This document shows, piece after piece, positions 1-9,074 of a stretch of DNA of 64,000 nucleotides (positions are counted from its first letter, which is position 1; each line of letters opens with the position of its first letter). Both the position numbers and the translations under genes were made by a program. The stretch lies in the NCBI GenBank assembly GCA_023415825.1, contig JAEZJF010000018.1, positions 186,001 to 250,000 on the forward strand, in the 5' to 3' direction. The notes under the pieces were generated by a model, which saw nothing but the letters and a program-made list of their open reading frames with translations, made no database searches and was not told the origin of the DNA. The DNA is from Bacillota bacterium. Its GTDB lineage: Bacteria > Bacillota > Clostridia > DSM-8532.

Positions 1-87
1 TACCGCCTCTTTGTAGAGCTTTTGGGTTACCGTATCGAAAGGTATCTTTTTTTTAAGGACTTCAAAATCCGCTTGTAACAGTTTCAT
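1..87 (-). CDS. 5' end of an unidentified gene (partial)
   Basis: Reading leftwards from an ATG at 85-87, 29 codons stay open to the window edge (MKLLQADFEVLKKKIPF...). The start codon overlaps the TGA stop of the preceding 806-residue gene in an ATGA arrangement, so the two are probably translationally coupled, and an AGGGGAAGG-like ribosome binding site lies just upstream. It continues the polysaccharide-utilisation operon. Too little sequence is present to name the product; from context a further carbohydrate-active enzyme is possible, but that is only inference. Confidence 0.7.
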   Translation of the reverse strand, partial: MKLLQADFEVLKKKIPFDTVTQKLYKEAV

Positions 88-2504
88 TGTCCTTCCCCTT
101 TCTCCTCTTGCGGCTTCTTTGTGGAAATTTGAAACTTCAGCCTCATATTTCTTCGAGGTTTTATAATGATTCTCTTTGAGACAGGCGTATTTTCCTCCGG
201 CTCAAAGCTCATGCCTGCAAACCCAGAACGGAGCTGAGGCAATACCTCTATTTCCATGTTGATATCTTTTCCGCTGATATAAATGGGCTCACCGTCATTC
301 ATGATCTGGATGCAGTCTTTATGTACAATAACCCGCTTTTCCTCGCATTCCTGCACGTGAAGACGGTATTCCAAGCCTTGCTCCGATATTTCTGCCCCAT
401 TACCCTTGGCAAAAACAGCATCTACGGCTTTCCCGTAATCTGCCTCAAAAAGCAGGTCTTCCTCTCTGGGAACAAAACCGTTTTTATGCACCGGGCATCT
501 TCCGTAAACGCTGATCTTGCGAATATCGGCCTGAGCAAAGCTGTCTGGCATTTGCACAGCCGCTCCCACCCACATGGTGGTATTGGGCAGGCATTGGAAT
601 GCCTTATGCTGGGGCATTGTCAAGCGTGCTTCTGCATGGTACTCCCCAAAAATAATGCCACAGACAGGATCGACCCCCGCCTTGTTGAAGTTCTTCCAAT
701 AAACCGTAATGTTATGCCAGAAATGGGGCTGCACGAAGGGGAGCTCTTTTGAAAAATGGGCAAAAAGCCACCTGCCCTCGCTGTCCTTGAACTTAACTCC
801 TAGTCTTCCATCCTCCAAGAACCCGATGAACATGGCATTTCCAAACATATATTTAAGATGCTGCCCGATAGAAAACAGCACTGCCGGATGTTCCTCGCTT
901 TTGGAGGGCAACTTGGAAAGACGGAACTCCAATTGTATGAGCCCCTGGTTGGGATTGAAATTTTTATGGGATTCGTATTGGATATACCCCTCTTTACGCA
1001 AGCACAGGTACTGGCCGTCTTCATCCTGCTTGAGAGACACCTCTTTAGGCGTATGTTTGCGACGGCTCAACTCAATATCTATTGTTTCTTTCTGGCCATG
1101 AAAGACCGAAATTTGCTGCCGGGTCAAAAAGCCTTCTATTTGAAGGACATCCCTGTCTTCAAAGTGGCAGAGCTTTTTTATAACACCCTTGCGGTCCATT
1201 TCACCCCCGCCTGAAGCCGGGCCGTTCGCCTCGGCCAATGGCAGACTGTCCTTGACGGGCGTATTGCAGAACATGGGTCTACCGTTTTTATTAACCACCA
1301 AATCCGGACTGGCATACATCACATTCCCGCGCCTGCCCTGATAAGCCAGAGTCAGCCCATTGCCATAGCAGGTGCGCAAGACGGCCAGCTCTCCGTCCGG
1401 GAACAGCTTTGCCATTTCTTCTGGAGGAGCAAATTTCGGCTTCACCTTCGGATCATACCAAAGATAATCGGTAAATCCGACAGGATAGACAAAACGGTGC
1501 CCGCCCTTGACCTTGTTGCCATAGGCATGCATGCGCCCCGCTACCGGGTTGCTCATGCCGATCCACTGCAAGTAAGGATCATGGGTCAACGAGGCAAAAC
1601 GAAGGAATAAGGCGCCAAATGTGTTGATTTGATAGCCATCCAGCATGTTTTCATTTTTCTCATATAAATCCTTGACCGGAACCTGTCCATCCCCCATATA
1701 GGCATATTTCAGATAACGCACAGGCCATACCATATCCTCATAATGTTCCTTAATGAGGTCCCTGCCCGTCACAAGGCGTAAAGCGTCCAGAAAAATAAAT
1801 TTATAGCGAAAGGCGTACTCAATACTCCAATTGCCATCGGGCTGGTAGGTTCCGTCCTCATCCGCATCATCTGGAAACAGATTGCGTTCATATTTTGCAA
1901 TGACTGTCTTGAGCCAATTATCGGCCTTGGGTTCAATACCGGCGCTAATAAGAGCCAGACAGGCAAGTCCAAAGCCTGCCACGTAAAGGTTGGCATGTCC
2001 GCCGGTCTCCTTATTGCCGCACATCTCCATGGCCTGCTTCTCATGATGCAGACAGAGCTTTTTTAAGTATTGATAGGCCTGTTCAATTTCATTGTCGCTC
2101 ATGAGGTCCTGTATCCAATCCACCCCGGCAACTATGGCGTGCATCAACCTTGCAGAGCAGTAAAAGGAAAAGAGGCTGTAATCCCATTCAATTGAAGCCA
2201 GGAGCCACTCTTTCGCCTTTTGTCCGTATTTAGGTTCTTTAGTGATCGCATAGGTAATGGCATATTGGAGGATCATGGCCGTTCCATATGCTCCGCCGTA
2301 AAAGGAGAGGTACAGGTTGTGAAAGGGCAGAATAGAATCAGGCTGCTGCGGAATTTTTGTTATGACTTCTTCCTTGTCATACTCCTCACAGGAAGCTTTT
2401 AAGTTTTTCAGCACCAAGCTTGAAAACTCGTCGATGGGAGCGATGATCTCACCATTTTCAGACATTTTACACTCATGGATTCGAATGATTTTCGACCTGT
2501 CCAT
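84..2504 (-). CDS. Heparinase II/III- or alginate-lyase-like polysaccharide lyase family protein
   Basis: 806 residues with no signal peptide, so probably cytoplasmic. The first ~340 residues are alpha-helical and rich in aromatic residues (motifs such as ETGGHANLYVAG near residue 165 and GTYQPDGNWSIEYAF near 215), like the alpha/alpha toroid of heparinase II/III and alginate lyases. A beta-rich part follows (NGLTLAYQGRRGNVMYASPD around 385-405), and the C-terminal third resembles a concanavalin-type sandwich. This order fits polysaccharide lyases acting on uronic-acid glycans. It lies 65 bp downstream of the large glycosidase-like gene in the same operon, supporting degradation of imported oligosaccharides. 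The exact family and substrate cannot be fixed by eye; an unsaturated-glycan hydrolase or non-catalytic toroid protein is an alternative. Confidence 0.6.
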   Translation of the reverse strand: MDRSKIIRIHECKMSENGEIIAPIDEFSSLVLKNLKASCEEYDKEEVITKIPQQPDSILPFHNLYLSFYGGAYGTAMILQYAITYAITKEPKYGQKAKEWLLASIEWDYSLFSFYCSARLMHAIVAGVDWIQDLMSDNEIEQAYQYLKKLCLHHEKQAMEMCGNKETGGHANLYVAGFGLACLALISAGIEPKADNWLKTVIAKYERNLFPDDADEDGTYQPDGNWSIEYAFRYKFIFLDALRLVTGRDLIKEHYEDMVWPVRYLKYAYMGDGQVPVKDLYEKNENMLDGYQINTFGALFLRFASLTHDPYLQWIGMSNPVAGRMHAYGNKVKGGHRFVYPVGFTDYLWYDPKVKPKFAPPEEMAKLFPDGELAVLRTCYGNGLTLAYQGRRGNVMYASPDLVVNKNGRPMFCNTPVKDSLPLAEANGPASGGGEMDRKGVIKKLCHFEDRDVLQIEGFLTRQQISVFHGQKETIDIELSRRKHTPKEVSLKQDEDGQYLCLRKEGYIQYESHKNFNPNQGLIQLEFRLSKLPSKSEEHPAVLFSIGQHLKYMFGNAMFIGFLEDGRLGVKFKDSEGRWLFAHFSKELPFVQPHFWHNITVYWKNFNKAGVDPVCGIIFGEYHAEARLTMPQHKAFQCLPNTTMWVGAAVQMPDSFAQADIRKISVYGRCPVHKNGFVPREEDLLFEADYGKAVDAVFAKGNGAEISEQGLEYRLHVQECEEKRVIVHKDCIQIMNDGEPIYISGKDINMEIEVLPQLRSGFAGMSFEPEENTPVSKRIIIKPRRNMRLKFQISTKKPQEEKGEGQ

Positions 2505-2569
2505 TTTCCACCTCCACTATTTTCTCTCTAGACAATTTCTTAAATTTGCCGGTTTCTCACTTTTCTTTT

Positions 2570-5323
2570 CTAAATTGCTCCGATTTTCACCTTAAGCTCG
2601 TCAATGGTGTCAGCCAGTTCTCTTTTCTTCTCATTGATGGTGTAAAGATTAAACAGCCCGCCCCGGACAGTTCCCTGTCCCTCACAGGAAAAGCCCAGCT
2701 GAGGATTCTCTAGACATAGCCGACGAGCCCGCTCAACATTTTGCATTTCTGCTTCGCATATGGACAGCATTTGAGTATAGTCTTCCTTTTGAGCCCTTCC
2801 CTGGCTTTCCTCCCGGAGTGTGATAAAATCAATGAAGTTGATCATACTCTTGACCATGCAGTTCATGATCTCGGAGATATCCAATAACTCAGTAAGTGCA
2901 TTTTTCTGCTCACATTCCAAGAGCTCTGCCTTTAAAAGCCCAATGCCTTCTTCAAATTTCTGCTGGAAATTTATAAAGCAACGGCACACCAAGGCTGCGT
3001 CCCATTTGGTGTTTTTCCCGTACTCACCCATCTCTGTGAAGTAAAGCTCAGTCCACCTAAGATCAGGACAGTTGCAGCGTGCGCTGACCCGTTTCAACAC
3101 CCGGTCAGGGTCAAGATAAAAAGGCTGTGAGGGGCTTGCCTGCAAGGGGCCGGGATAACGGCAAACACCCGGGGAATACGGGAAATCGTTGTTTATCGCA
3201 TCCGAGAAAAGCTCCCACGCCTTCATCACTACATCAGCAGAGGCTCTGCCATAGTTGAGCCCTGCAACAAAGCGAAGCTTGTCCTGGTCGTTCTGCCAGT
3301 CGACATCGTCTTTTAGCGTATCAAACAGGTTGAGCCGCATTAAATCGGTACACGGACTGGGCTTAAAATTACAATGGATATAGTCGCCCATAAAACCTGA
3401 GAGGTTGTATTCCTTCAGCTTATCCCACCGCTTTTGATGCTGGGTGAGGCTGGGTATATAGGGCACGGCCACAAACTCCTGTCCCTGGGATACCTCTGTC
3501 TTGGCGATAATGGGCATTCCCTTTTCTGAGCTCACATGATAAACCTTTTCAAAGTATTCACCGGGGCCTGTGACGAAGCATGCATAATCATCGGTGCGTG
3601 TCCTAACACCATACCGTTCAAAAGAGACAAACTGGCTGAAACAGGACAGCATCACAACGCCTTCCGGTAATTCCCTTATCAGATCATAGTTCCATTGTTC
3701 GTCGCAATAGTAGGTCCAAGCGATGATTTGGGCATCATCCCTGCTTTTACGTATACTCTGCAAAAGGTCGGAAAACAGTTCGGCCGCAAGCTGCTGGGGT
3801 GTTCTATCCTTACAGTTCGGACAATTCAACTGCCTGTTATGATTGAAGCAGGAATAAAAGCCTTCCGAATCATAGATGAGCATGACACCTTTAAGTCGGG
3901 GAGCCTTTGTTACCAGCTCTGTAATAAGCTCACTAAGCAGGCGTCTGAAAGCATCAACTCCCGTACATGGATAATTGCCCCATTTTTCAAAGGTCTTCAA
4001 TTGGGGATGCCTGTCATAGAGTTCTTCTGCAAAACGCCCAAAATACCCTGTCTTTAAGTCAATATAAAAATCAACGCCATAGTCCTCTGCTTGCTCGGTC
4101 ATGCGTCTTAAGCGCTCTAAGGCAACAGATGCCGACGGAGTACCGTAACCGGGCAGAACCTGGCTGTTTTCTATGAACTCCTCCAGGTTGGCAACTCCCC
4201 AGGCTGCGTTGAAGCCACTTCTGGTGAGCCTCCATAAATATTCCTCCGTCCAGATTTCGCCTGTCTGGAGGGGAAAATAATTATAGGGTGCCGGATAGAA
4301 GCCGCTGGTCATGCGCAGATCATATAAGCTGTCCCGAATATATTTCCCTTTTTCAATAGCTGGGTATTTTTTTTCGAGCATGATGTCTTCCATAAAATGA
4401 AGGGCCCGCATAAGACCATGGGGTGTTTTGGCTGTCACTTCTATTTTTTTCGGACTGACTTCAATGGTATGCCCCTCAAAGCCTTTGACATCAAGGGTCT
4501 CATTAATATGAAAAATAAGGCTTCCTCTATTGCCCTGTGGTTTTATACCAAAGCAGCGGTCTAAAAATTCTACAAGCTCTTCCTTGATGTTTTTTACCAA
4601 ACCTGTGGCCGGTAGTTTTTCATCCCATTTAACCTTCCATTGGCTATTAAAGCACACCTCATTTTCTCCTGGCACTTGCGCTGAAGAGAGCCTGTGCCAT
4701 TCACTATATTTAGGGGCAAAAAGCTTTTCCAAAAAAGAAAATGGGTCGGGCAAACCGCCTTTTTCGTTAGCACTGCTAAAAAGCCGCAACGAGACAGACG
4801 GACCTTCTTTGCCTGTTTTGTCCACTGTACAGCTGAAAGTGCTTCCGGGCTGCTTTTTGGGTTTATAATAGGTTGGGACCGCCATTCCGAAGCTATACCT
4901 GGTATCCCACCAATAGGGCGGTATTTCGGCATCATCGAAGGCTTCTCCATCATCCTGCCTGGGGCCAAAGACCCGGTAACCGTCAAGGGGCAGAGCGCCT
5001 GAGTCTGGCTTGAGCGTAATGTAGAAGTCTCCGTTAATTGCAACCGGCGGGAAGTTGGCATATACAAATTCTTCAAAAACGGGAAAAACGGATATTGAGC
5101 TGATAGTGCCCGAAGCAAGCTCGTCCTTTCCCGGTGCCGACCCCACGGCATAGGATATGTCCCCTGGTTTCCCGTACTTATTGAGCTTAACGGAGAAACC
5201 CGCCAACTGTAACAGGTTCGCTGACTTCTTTACTTTAATGACAACATCCCGATCTTTGTCCAGCGGGAGCGAGAAGAAAGGCTGTTTATAAAGATCGTAT
5301 TCATAATCATAGCTCTTTATCAT
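2570..5323 (-). CDS. Large glycoside-hydrolase-like protein (GH20/GH67-type N-domain plus barrel)
   Basis: 917 residues without a signal peptide. An N-terminal beta-rich region (1-240) is followed by a segment (about 245-325: LIFHINETLDVKG ... HGLMRALHFMEDIM) that resembles the alpha/beta domain 2 found before the barrel in GH20 hexosaminidases and GH67 glucuronidases. A TIM-barrel-like part begins near 335 (DLRMTSGFYPAPYNYFPLQ) and carries acidic segments (LIYDSEGFYSCFNHN near 485) and a CPNC cysteine pair near 500, as seen in DUF4838-like enzymes. The C-terminal 200 residues are helical. Acidic catalytic residues cannot be assigned with confidence. It follows the permease genes by about 20 bp, so a cytoplasmic exo-glycosidase for the imported sugar is the most likely role. 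Confidence 0.55.
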   Translation of the reverse strand: MIKSYDYEYDLYKQPFFSLPLDKDRDVVIKVKKSANLLQLAGFSVKLNKYGKPGDISYAVGSAPGKDELASGTISSISVFPVFEEFVYANFPPVAINGDFYITLKPDSGALPLDGYRVFGPRQDDGEAFDDAEIPPYWWDTRYSFGMAVPTYYKPKKQPGSTFSCTVDKTGKEGPSVSLRLFSSANEKGGLPDPFSFLEKLFAPKYSEWHRLSSAQVPGENEVCFNSQWKVKWDEKLPATGLVKNIKEELVEFLDRCFGIKPQGNRGSLIFHINETLDVKGFEGHTIEVSPKKIEVTAKTPHGLMRALHFMEDIMLEKKYPAIEKGKYIRDSLYDLRMTSGFYPAPYNYFPLQTGEIWTEEYLWRLTRSGFNAAWGVANLEEFIENSQVLPGYGTPSASVALERLRRMTEQAEDYGVDFYIDLKTGYFGRFAEELYDRHPQLKTFEKWGNYPCTGVDAFRRLLSELITELVTKAPRLKGVMLIYDSEGFYSCFNHNRQLNCPNCKDRTPQQLAAELFSDLLQSIRKSRDDAQIIAWTYYCDEQWNYDLIRELPEGVVMLSCFSQFVSFERYGVRTRTDDYACFVTGPGEYFEKVYHVSSEKGMPIIAKTEVSQGQEFVAVPYIPSLTQHQKRWDKLKEYNLSGFMGDYIHCNFKPSPCTDLMRLNLFDTLKDDVDWQNDQDKLRFVAGLNYGRASADVVMKAWELFSDAINNDFPYSPGVCRYPGPLQASPSQPFYLDPDRVLKRVSARCNCPDLRWTELYFTEMGEYGKNTKWDAALVCRCFINFQQKFEEGIGLLKAELLECEQKNALTELLDISEIMNCMVKSMINFIDFITLREESQGRAQKEDYTQMLSICEAEMQNVERARRLCLENPQLGFSCEGQGTVRGGLFNLYTINEKKRELADTIDELKVKIGAI

Positions 5324-5343
5324 TGATGGAATTCCTCCCGGAA

Positions 5344-6174
5344 CTAACCTTTTAGGCCACTAAGGCTGATACCTTCAATAAAATATCTCTGACAGCTTAC
5401 ATAAATAATAAACACAGGCACCAGACAGACTACAGCACCCAACATCTGCATGCCATAGTTACCGTCCAACTGCACCATGGTACCCACACCAACTGTCAGG
5501 TTGTACATGGTCGGATCATTCATATAAATGAGTACGGGCAAATAAATGTTCCAATAGGCCAGAAAGGCGAAAATACCCATTACTGCAATCGGCGTTTTCA
5601 ACATCGGGAAAATAATTTTGAAGAATGTTTTGAAATCGCCCGATCCATCTATTGAAGCGGCCTCAATAATGGAATCCGGCAGAGTTTGCGCATATTGCCG
5701 CATCAGAAACATATTGGAAATGGACCACATTCCCGGCACCAATATGGCCAAAGCAGAATCTGTAAAATTGAACACATTGGTGTACATGATAAAGTTTGGT
5801 ACCAGAGATACTTGCCCAGGAACCAACATCATCGAAATATAGAAAAGGAATAGAAAATTGCGTCCTTTGAATTTCTTTTTGGCAAGCACATAACCAACCA
5901 GCGTATTGATTAAAGTACCTGTTGCTACCGGAACAAGAGCATATATGAAGCTGTTGCGTATCCAGGAAATCACCTGGCTATTGCCGAAAAAGTTTTTATA
6001 GTTCCCATAATAGATGTATTCAGGAATCCAGAAGTTTTTTCTGGGGACTATTTCTCTCGTGTCAGAAAAAGATCCTGTTACCATCATGATAAACGGGAAA
6101 ATAAAAACGCCTGCAAGCACCAAAAGTCCTGACCACAACAATATCTTATGTAATTTGGACATTTTTGTATTCAT
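5344..6174 (-). CDS. Carbohydrate ABC transporter permease, MalG-type
   Basis: 276 residues with about six membrane helices and the EAA loop (EAASIDGSGDFKTFFKIIFP), which contacts the ATPase in binding-protein-dependent sugar importers. The family is the second, MalG/LplC-type permease of CUT1 systems. I chose the ATG at 6172-6174, because the in-frame TTG three codons upstream has no room for a ribosome binding site, whereas AGGGG lies nine bases before this ATG. It pairs with the MalF-type permease upstream, from which it is separated by a palindromic element. No ATPase gene is present in the operon. Confidence 0.92.
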   Translation of the reverse strand: MNTKMSKLHKILLWSGLLVLAGVFIFPFIMMVTGSFSDTREIVPRKNFWIPEYIYYGNYKNFFGNSQVISWIRNSFIYALVPVATGTLINTLVGYVLAKKKFKGRNFLFLFYISMMLVPGQVSLVPNFIMYTNVFNFTDSALAILVPGMWSISNMFLMRQYAQTLPDSIIEAASIDGSGDFKTFFKIIFPMLKTPIAVMGIFAFLAYWNIYLPVLIYMNDPTMYNLTVGVGTMVQLDGNYGMQMLGAVVCLVPVFIIYVSCQRYFIEGISLSGLKG

Positions 6175-6206
6175 ATGATCCAACCCCTATCTAAAATTTG
6201 CTTTAC

Positions 6207-6403
6207 GGAACAGCTAAATAATAAAACCCGATTTTCAGGGGAGATATTTTTCGAAAAGACAAGGCGGAGGAGGGAGGAATAATTGCTTTATTCCGACTGA
6301 CGACAACAGAGTGCGCATTGCGCACAACAAGCCTCGACCCGTTAACGCTGGATTTTCGGAAAATAGCCCCCTCAAAATTGGGAATTTATTATTTGGCTGT
6401 TCC
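6207..6403. repeat. MITE-like palindromic element between the two permease genes
   Basis: The two ends, about 51 bp each (6207-6257 and 6353-6403), are inverted copies at roughly 80 percent identity, beginning GGAACAGCTAAATAATAAA and GGAACAGCCAAATAATAAA when read inward. The interior has two small perfect hairpins (GGAATAA...TTATTCC and GTGCGC-ATT-GCGCAC) and no ORF. It fills almost the whole 239-bp gap between the permease genes of one operon, ending about 10 bp from the stop of the upstream gene. A non-autonomous insertion sequence or a large mRNA hairpin are both possible; a possible TA target duplication flanks it. Confidence 0.7.
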
Positions 6404-6413
6404 TATGTCTGGT

Positions 6414-7313
6414 TTATTCATAGCTGACTCCCGTGCCCAAATACTTGTATTGAATAAATGTAATGATGGCAATAATGATGAACAGCACATAGGAAACAGC
6501 CGCAGCATAGCCAAGTTGTCCTAATTTAAAGCCGTTATTGTAGATAAGGTACACGATGGTCGTGGACTCTCCGGCAGGTCCGCCCAGGGTTAAAATATTG
6601 ATGACGTCAAACACCTGGAAGGAAGCAATGGTGGATAGGATCAAGGTGTATAAAATTGTTGGCTTTAAAAGCGGCAAAGTGATGCTGCTGAAAATTCTCC
6701 ATTTTCCAGCGCCATCAATCAGTGCACTCTCATAAAAAGAAACGGGAATGCCCTTTATGCCTCCCAAAAAGTAAACCATCAGGCTGCCTGCACCCATGTA
6801 TACGCCTAATGCAGCGATAATAGGAAGAACCGTCGATCCATCCCCCCAAAATTCCACAGGCCCCATCCCCAACTTGGAAATAAGAGAATTGAATACCCCG
6901 CCTGCATCGCTGGCAAAAAGATATTTCCAAACCGCTGCCAGCACAATACCCGAGGTAATCGAAGGAAGGAAAAAAACAGAACGGAAAAAGCGAATTCCTC
7001 GCATCTCGCGATTTAGAATGTAAGCAAAAAACAGGCCAATGGTCATAACCGTCGGCACATACAAAAGCGTATATTTCAAAGTCACTACTAAAGAATCCCA
7101 AAAATTGGAGTCGGATAAAACATCCTTCCAATTAGCAAACCCGACAAATCTCCATTTGCCGCTGGCTAAATTACCAAAAGAAATATTGGTCAAACTCGTA
7201 ATAAATCCAAATAGAACCGGAAAGAAACAAAAAACCAGGAAGTGGATGGTTACCGGTACCAGAACAATGATGGCCATGTAATGCTTTTTCCAAAACTTTG
7301 TGAGTCCATTCAT
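6414..7313 (-). CDS. Carbohydrate ABC transporter permease, MalF/UgpA-type
   Basis: 299 residues with six predicted membrane helices; the first (about 13-35, MAIIVLVPVTIHFLVFCFF) is typical of MalF/UgpA permeases. The EAA-like loop reads ESALIDGAGKWRIFSSITLPLL near residue 190. GGGAGAG stands seven bases before the ATG at 7311-7313. It is the first permease of a CUT1 sugar importer, between its binding protein (7603-8979) and the MalG-type partner. Substrate is unknown; context suggests oligosaccharides from a uronic-acid or amino-sugar glycan. Confidence 0.92.
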   Translation of the reverse strand: MNGLTKFWKKHYMAIIVLVPVTIHFLVFCFFPVLFGFITSLTNISFGNLASGKWRFVGFANWKDVLSDSNFWDSLVVTLKYTLLYVPTVMTIGLFFAYILNREMRGIRFFRSVFFLPSITSGIVLAAVWKYLFASDAGGVFNSLISKLGMGPVEFWGDGSTVLPIIAALGVYMGAGSLMVYFLGGIKGIPVSFYESALIDGAGKWRIFSSITLPLLKPTILYTLILSTIASFQVFDVINILTLGGPAGESTTIVYLIYNNGFKLGQLGYAAAVSYVLFIIIAIITFIQYKYLGTGVSYE

Positions 7314-7511
7314 AGTATCACTCTCCCAAGAAAGCCCGTATTGTTGGTTTTTATATTATGTCTATATCTAACAGGGGCGGAGCCCTCAATTTTCCTTCAT
7401 TACAGCTTAAGGTCCAGATTAGTTTTCCTCAATACTTAACGCAAGTTTTTCAATAGGCTTCTACTCATTCAATAAAAATATTGCTTTTGTAAGAATCAGT
7501 GTTTTTATACT

Positions 7512-7537
7512 CAACCGCCCCCATGCGGGGGCGGTTG
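7512..7537 (-). promoter_or_regulatory. Very stable intercistronic hairpin after the binding-protein gene
   Basis: Perfect 11-bp stem CAACCGCCCCC / GGGGGCGGTTG with an ATGC loop, about 65 bases downstream of the stop of the solute-binding protein gene and upstream of the permease gene. It lacks the T-run of a strong terminator on the minus strand, so it probably protects the upstream mRNA or only partly terminates, raising binding-protein output over permease output. A second hairpin (7545-7580, GTGCTTGC...GCAAGC...GCAC) lies between it and the gene. Confidence 0.7.
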
Positions 7538-7602
7538 AATATAAGTGCCGAGGCTTGCTGTGGGCTGCCGCAAGCACCGTACTATTGTATATAAATTAGT
7601 TA

Positions 7603-8979
7603 CTATTTGCTGCTGTTTACCTTATCAAGATCCTTTTGCAATGTAGTCTTCATTTCTTCAAGACCTTCGTCAATGGAGGCTTTTCCAAGCAAAATCTTCT
7701 GACGAATTTGCAGAATAGGATTAAAATCTGCGGAAACTACAGGATGAAGCACACCAAAAACCTGATCATACTTCGCGTAAATGTCGGCCAGCTGGTCATA
7801 TCCCTTTAAATCCGAGAAAACATTTCCTGCAGATTTACGGCATGGCATATAACCTGTTCCCAATGCGAAAGCGCTGCCGTTTTCAGTATTAACCAAGATC
7901 TTCAAGAATTCCATTGTGGCATCAACATTCTTTGAAGCCTTTGGTACGATAAATCCTCCGATGATATCGATACCTGTAGATTTGGATGTATCCTTATATT
8001 TTAATGCAGGGCCTACAACCCAATCAAAGGAGGCCTTTTGTAATTTTTCATCTCTAATCTGAATACCGGAGAAGTAGAAGGAAGCAAGCTTGCCGTCAAA
8101 GAAATTTGCGATACCGGAGGCTGAAGGAGAGGAACCGGCTGCCGTAACACTGTCCTTAGGTGTATATCCGTTGTCCACCCAGCTCTTCAGATAGGTGTAT
8201 AAGTCTTTGAATACCTGATTATCCTTACCGACCTCTACCTTACCTTCGTCCAAAGTAATATAGTCGGTACCCTCGGACCAAAGCACTGAATGGAAACCAC
8301 TTAAATTATCATACAAATTGTTTTGAACATAGGACTGATAACCGCCGTTGTCCTTACATTGCTTTAAGAAAGCATCATACTCTGCCAGAGTAGTAGGCAG
8401 CTTGTTTTTATCCCAGCCAACCTTATCCAGTATGTCAACATTGTAAACCATGCCATAAGTAGCCAAAAGGACAGGTGCTATGTACATCTTTCCATTGTAG
8501 GAAGAGTCCTGCACACCAATGAGATCCGGCATTTCATCCTTAAAATACTCATCCATCGCGACAAGCTGATCATTGGCGGCAAAAACAGCCATTTCTTCCG
8601 GGAAGGTGTACATGGCGTCAGGTACATTCTTGCCGGTTGACATAACCAGTTGTTTTTTGGTGGAAGAATCAGCCCATGGAACCATGGTGATATTGACTTT
8701 CATGTTGGGATATGTCTTGTTGAACTCGTCAATTGCTTTTTGAGCCCAAGCCTTCTGTAAGTCATCAGATTGGAATCCTGCCGGATTCATCCAAAATTCA
8801 ATGGTACCCGATGCTTGCTTGGGGTCAGGAGTCGAACTTGATCCAGGGGTTGCGCTTGTTCCACTTGTAGGAGCCGGTGATGTAGATGTCGGCTGGGCAC
8901 TTCCTCCGCAGGCCGCGAACATGGTGACAACCATCATCATGGTCAGTAGCATTGCGATAAGTTTGGAAAACTTCTTCAT
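7603..8979 (-). CDS. Extracellular solute-binding lipoprotein of a sugar ABC importer
   Basis: 458 residues. The N-terminus is a lipoprotein signal (basic MKKFSK, hydrophobic stretch, lipobox FAAC with Cys24) followed by a Ser/Thr/Pro/Ala-rich linker to about residue 55. The body matches family 1 sugar-binding proteins (GTIEFWMNP, then NKTYPNMKVNITMVPW, KNVPDAMYTFPEEMA). AAGGAGG precedes the ATG. It would be anchored outside the membrane and deliver sugar to the two permeases encoded just downstream. Transcription comes from the promoter at 11.85 kb via the upstream nitrilase-like and M55 genes. Confidence 0.95.
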   Translation of the reverse strand: MKKFSKLIAMLLTMMMVVTMFAACGGSAQPTSTSPAPTSGTSATPGSSSTPDPKQASGTIEFWMNPAGFQSDDLQKAWAQKAIDEFNKTYPNMKVNITMVPWADSSTKKQLVMSTGKNVPDAMYTFPEEMAVFAANDQLVAMDEYFKDEMPDLIGVQDSSYNGKMYIAPVLLATYGMVYNVDILDKVGWDKNKLPTTLAEYDAFLKQCKDNGGYQSYVQNNLYDNLSGFHSVLWSEGTDYITLDEGKVEVGKDNQVFKDLYTYLKSWVDNGYTPKDSVTAAGSSPSASGIANFFDGKLASFYFSGIQIRDEKLQKASFDWVVGPALKYKDTSKSTGIDIIGGFIVPKASKNVDATMEFLKILVNTENGSAFALGTGYMPCRKSAGNVFSDLKGYDQLADIYAKYDQVFGVLHPVVSADFNPILQIRQKILLGKASIDEGLEEMKTTLQKDLDKVNSSK

Positions 8980-9074
8980 AGATCTTTCCTCCTTAAAAAA
9001 ATTGTGTTCCTTGTTATTATTAGGCCGACCAAAAACAGTTTCTGATCAACGCCCTAAATACTGCAATAACAGGC

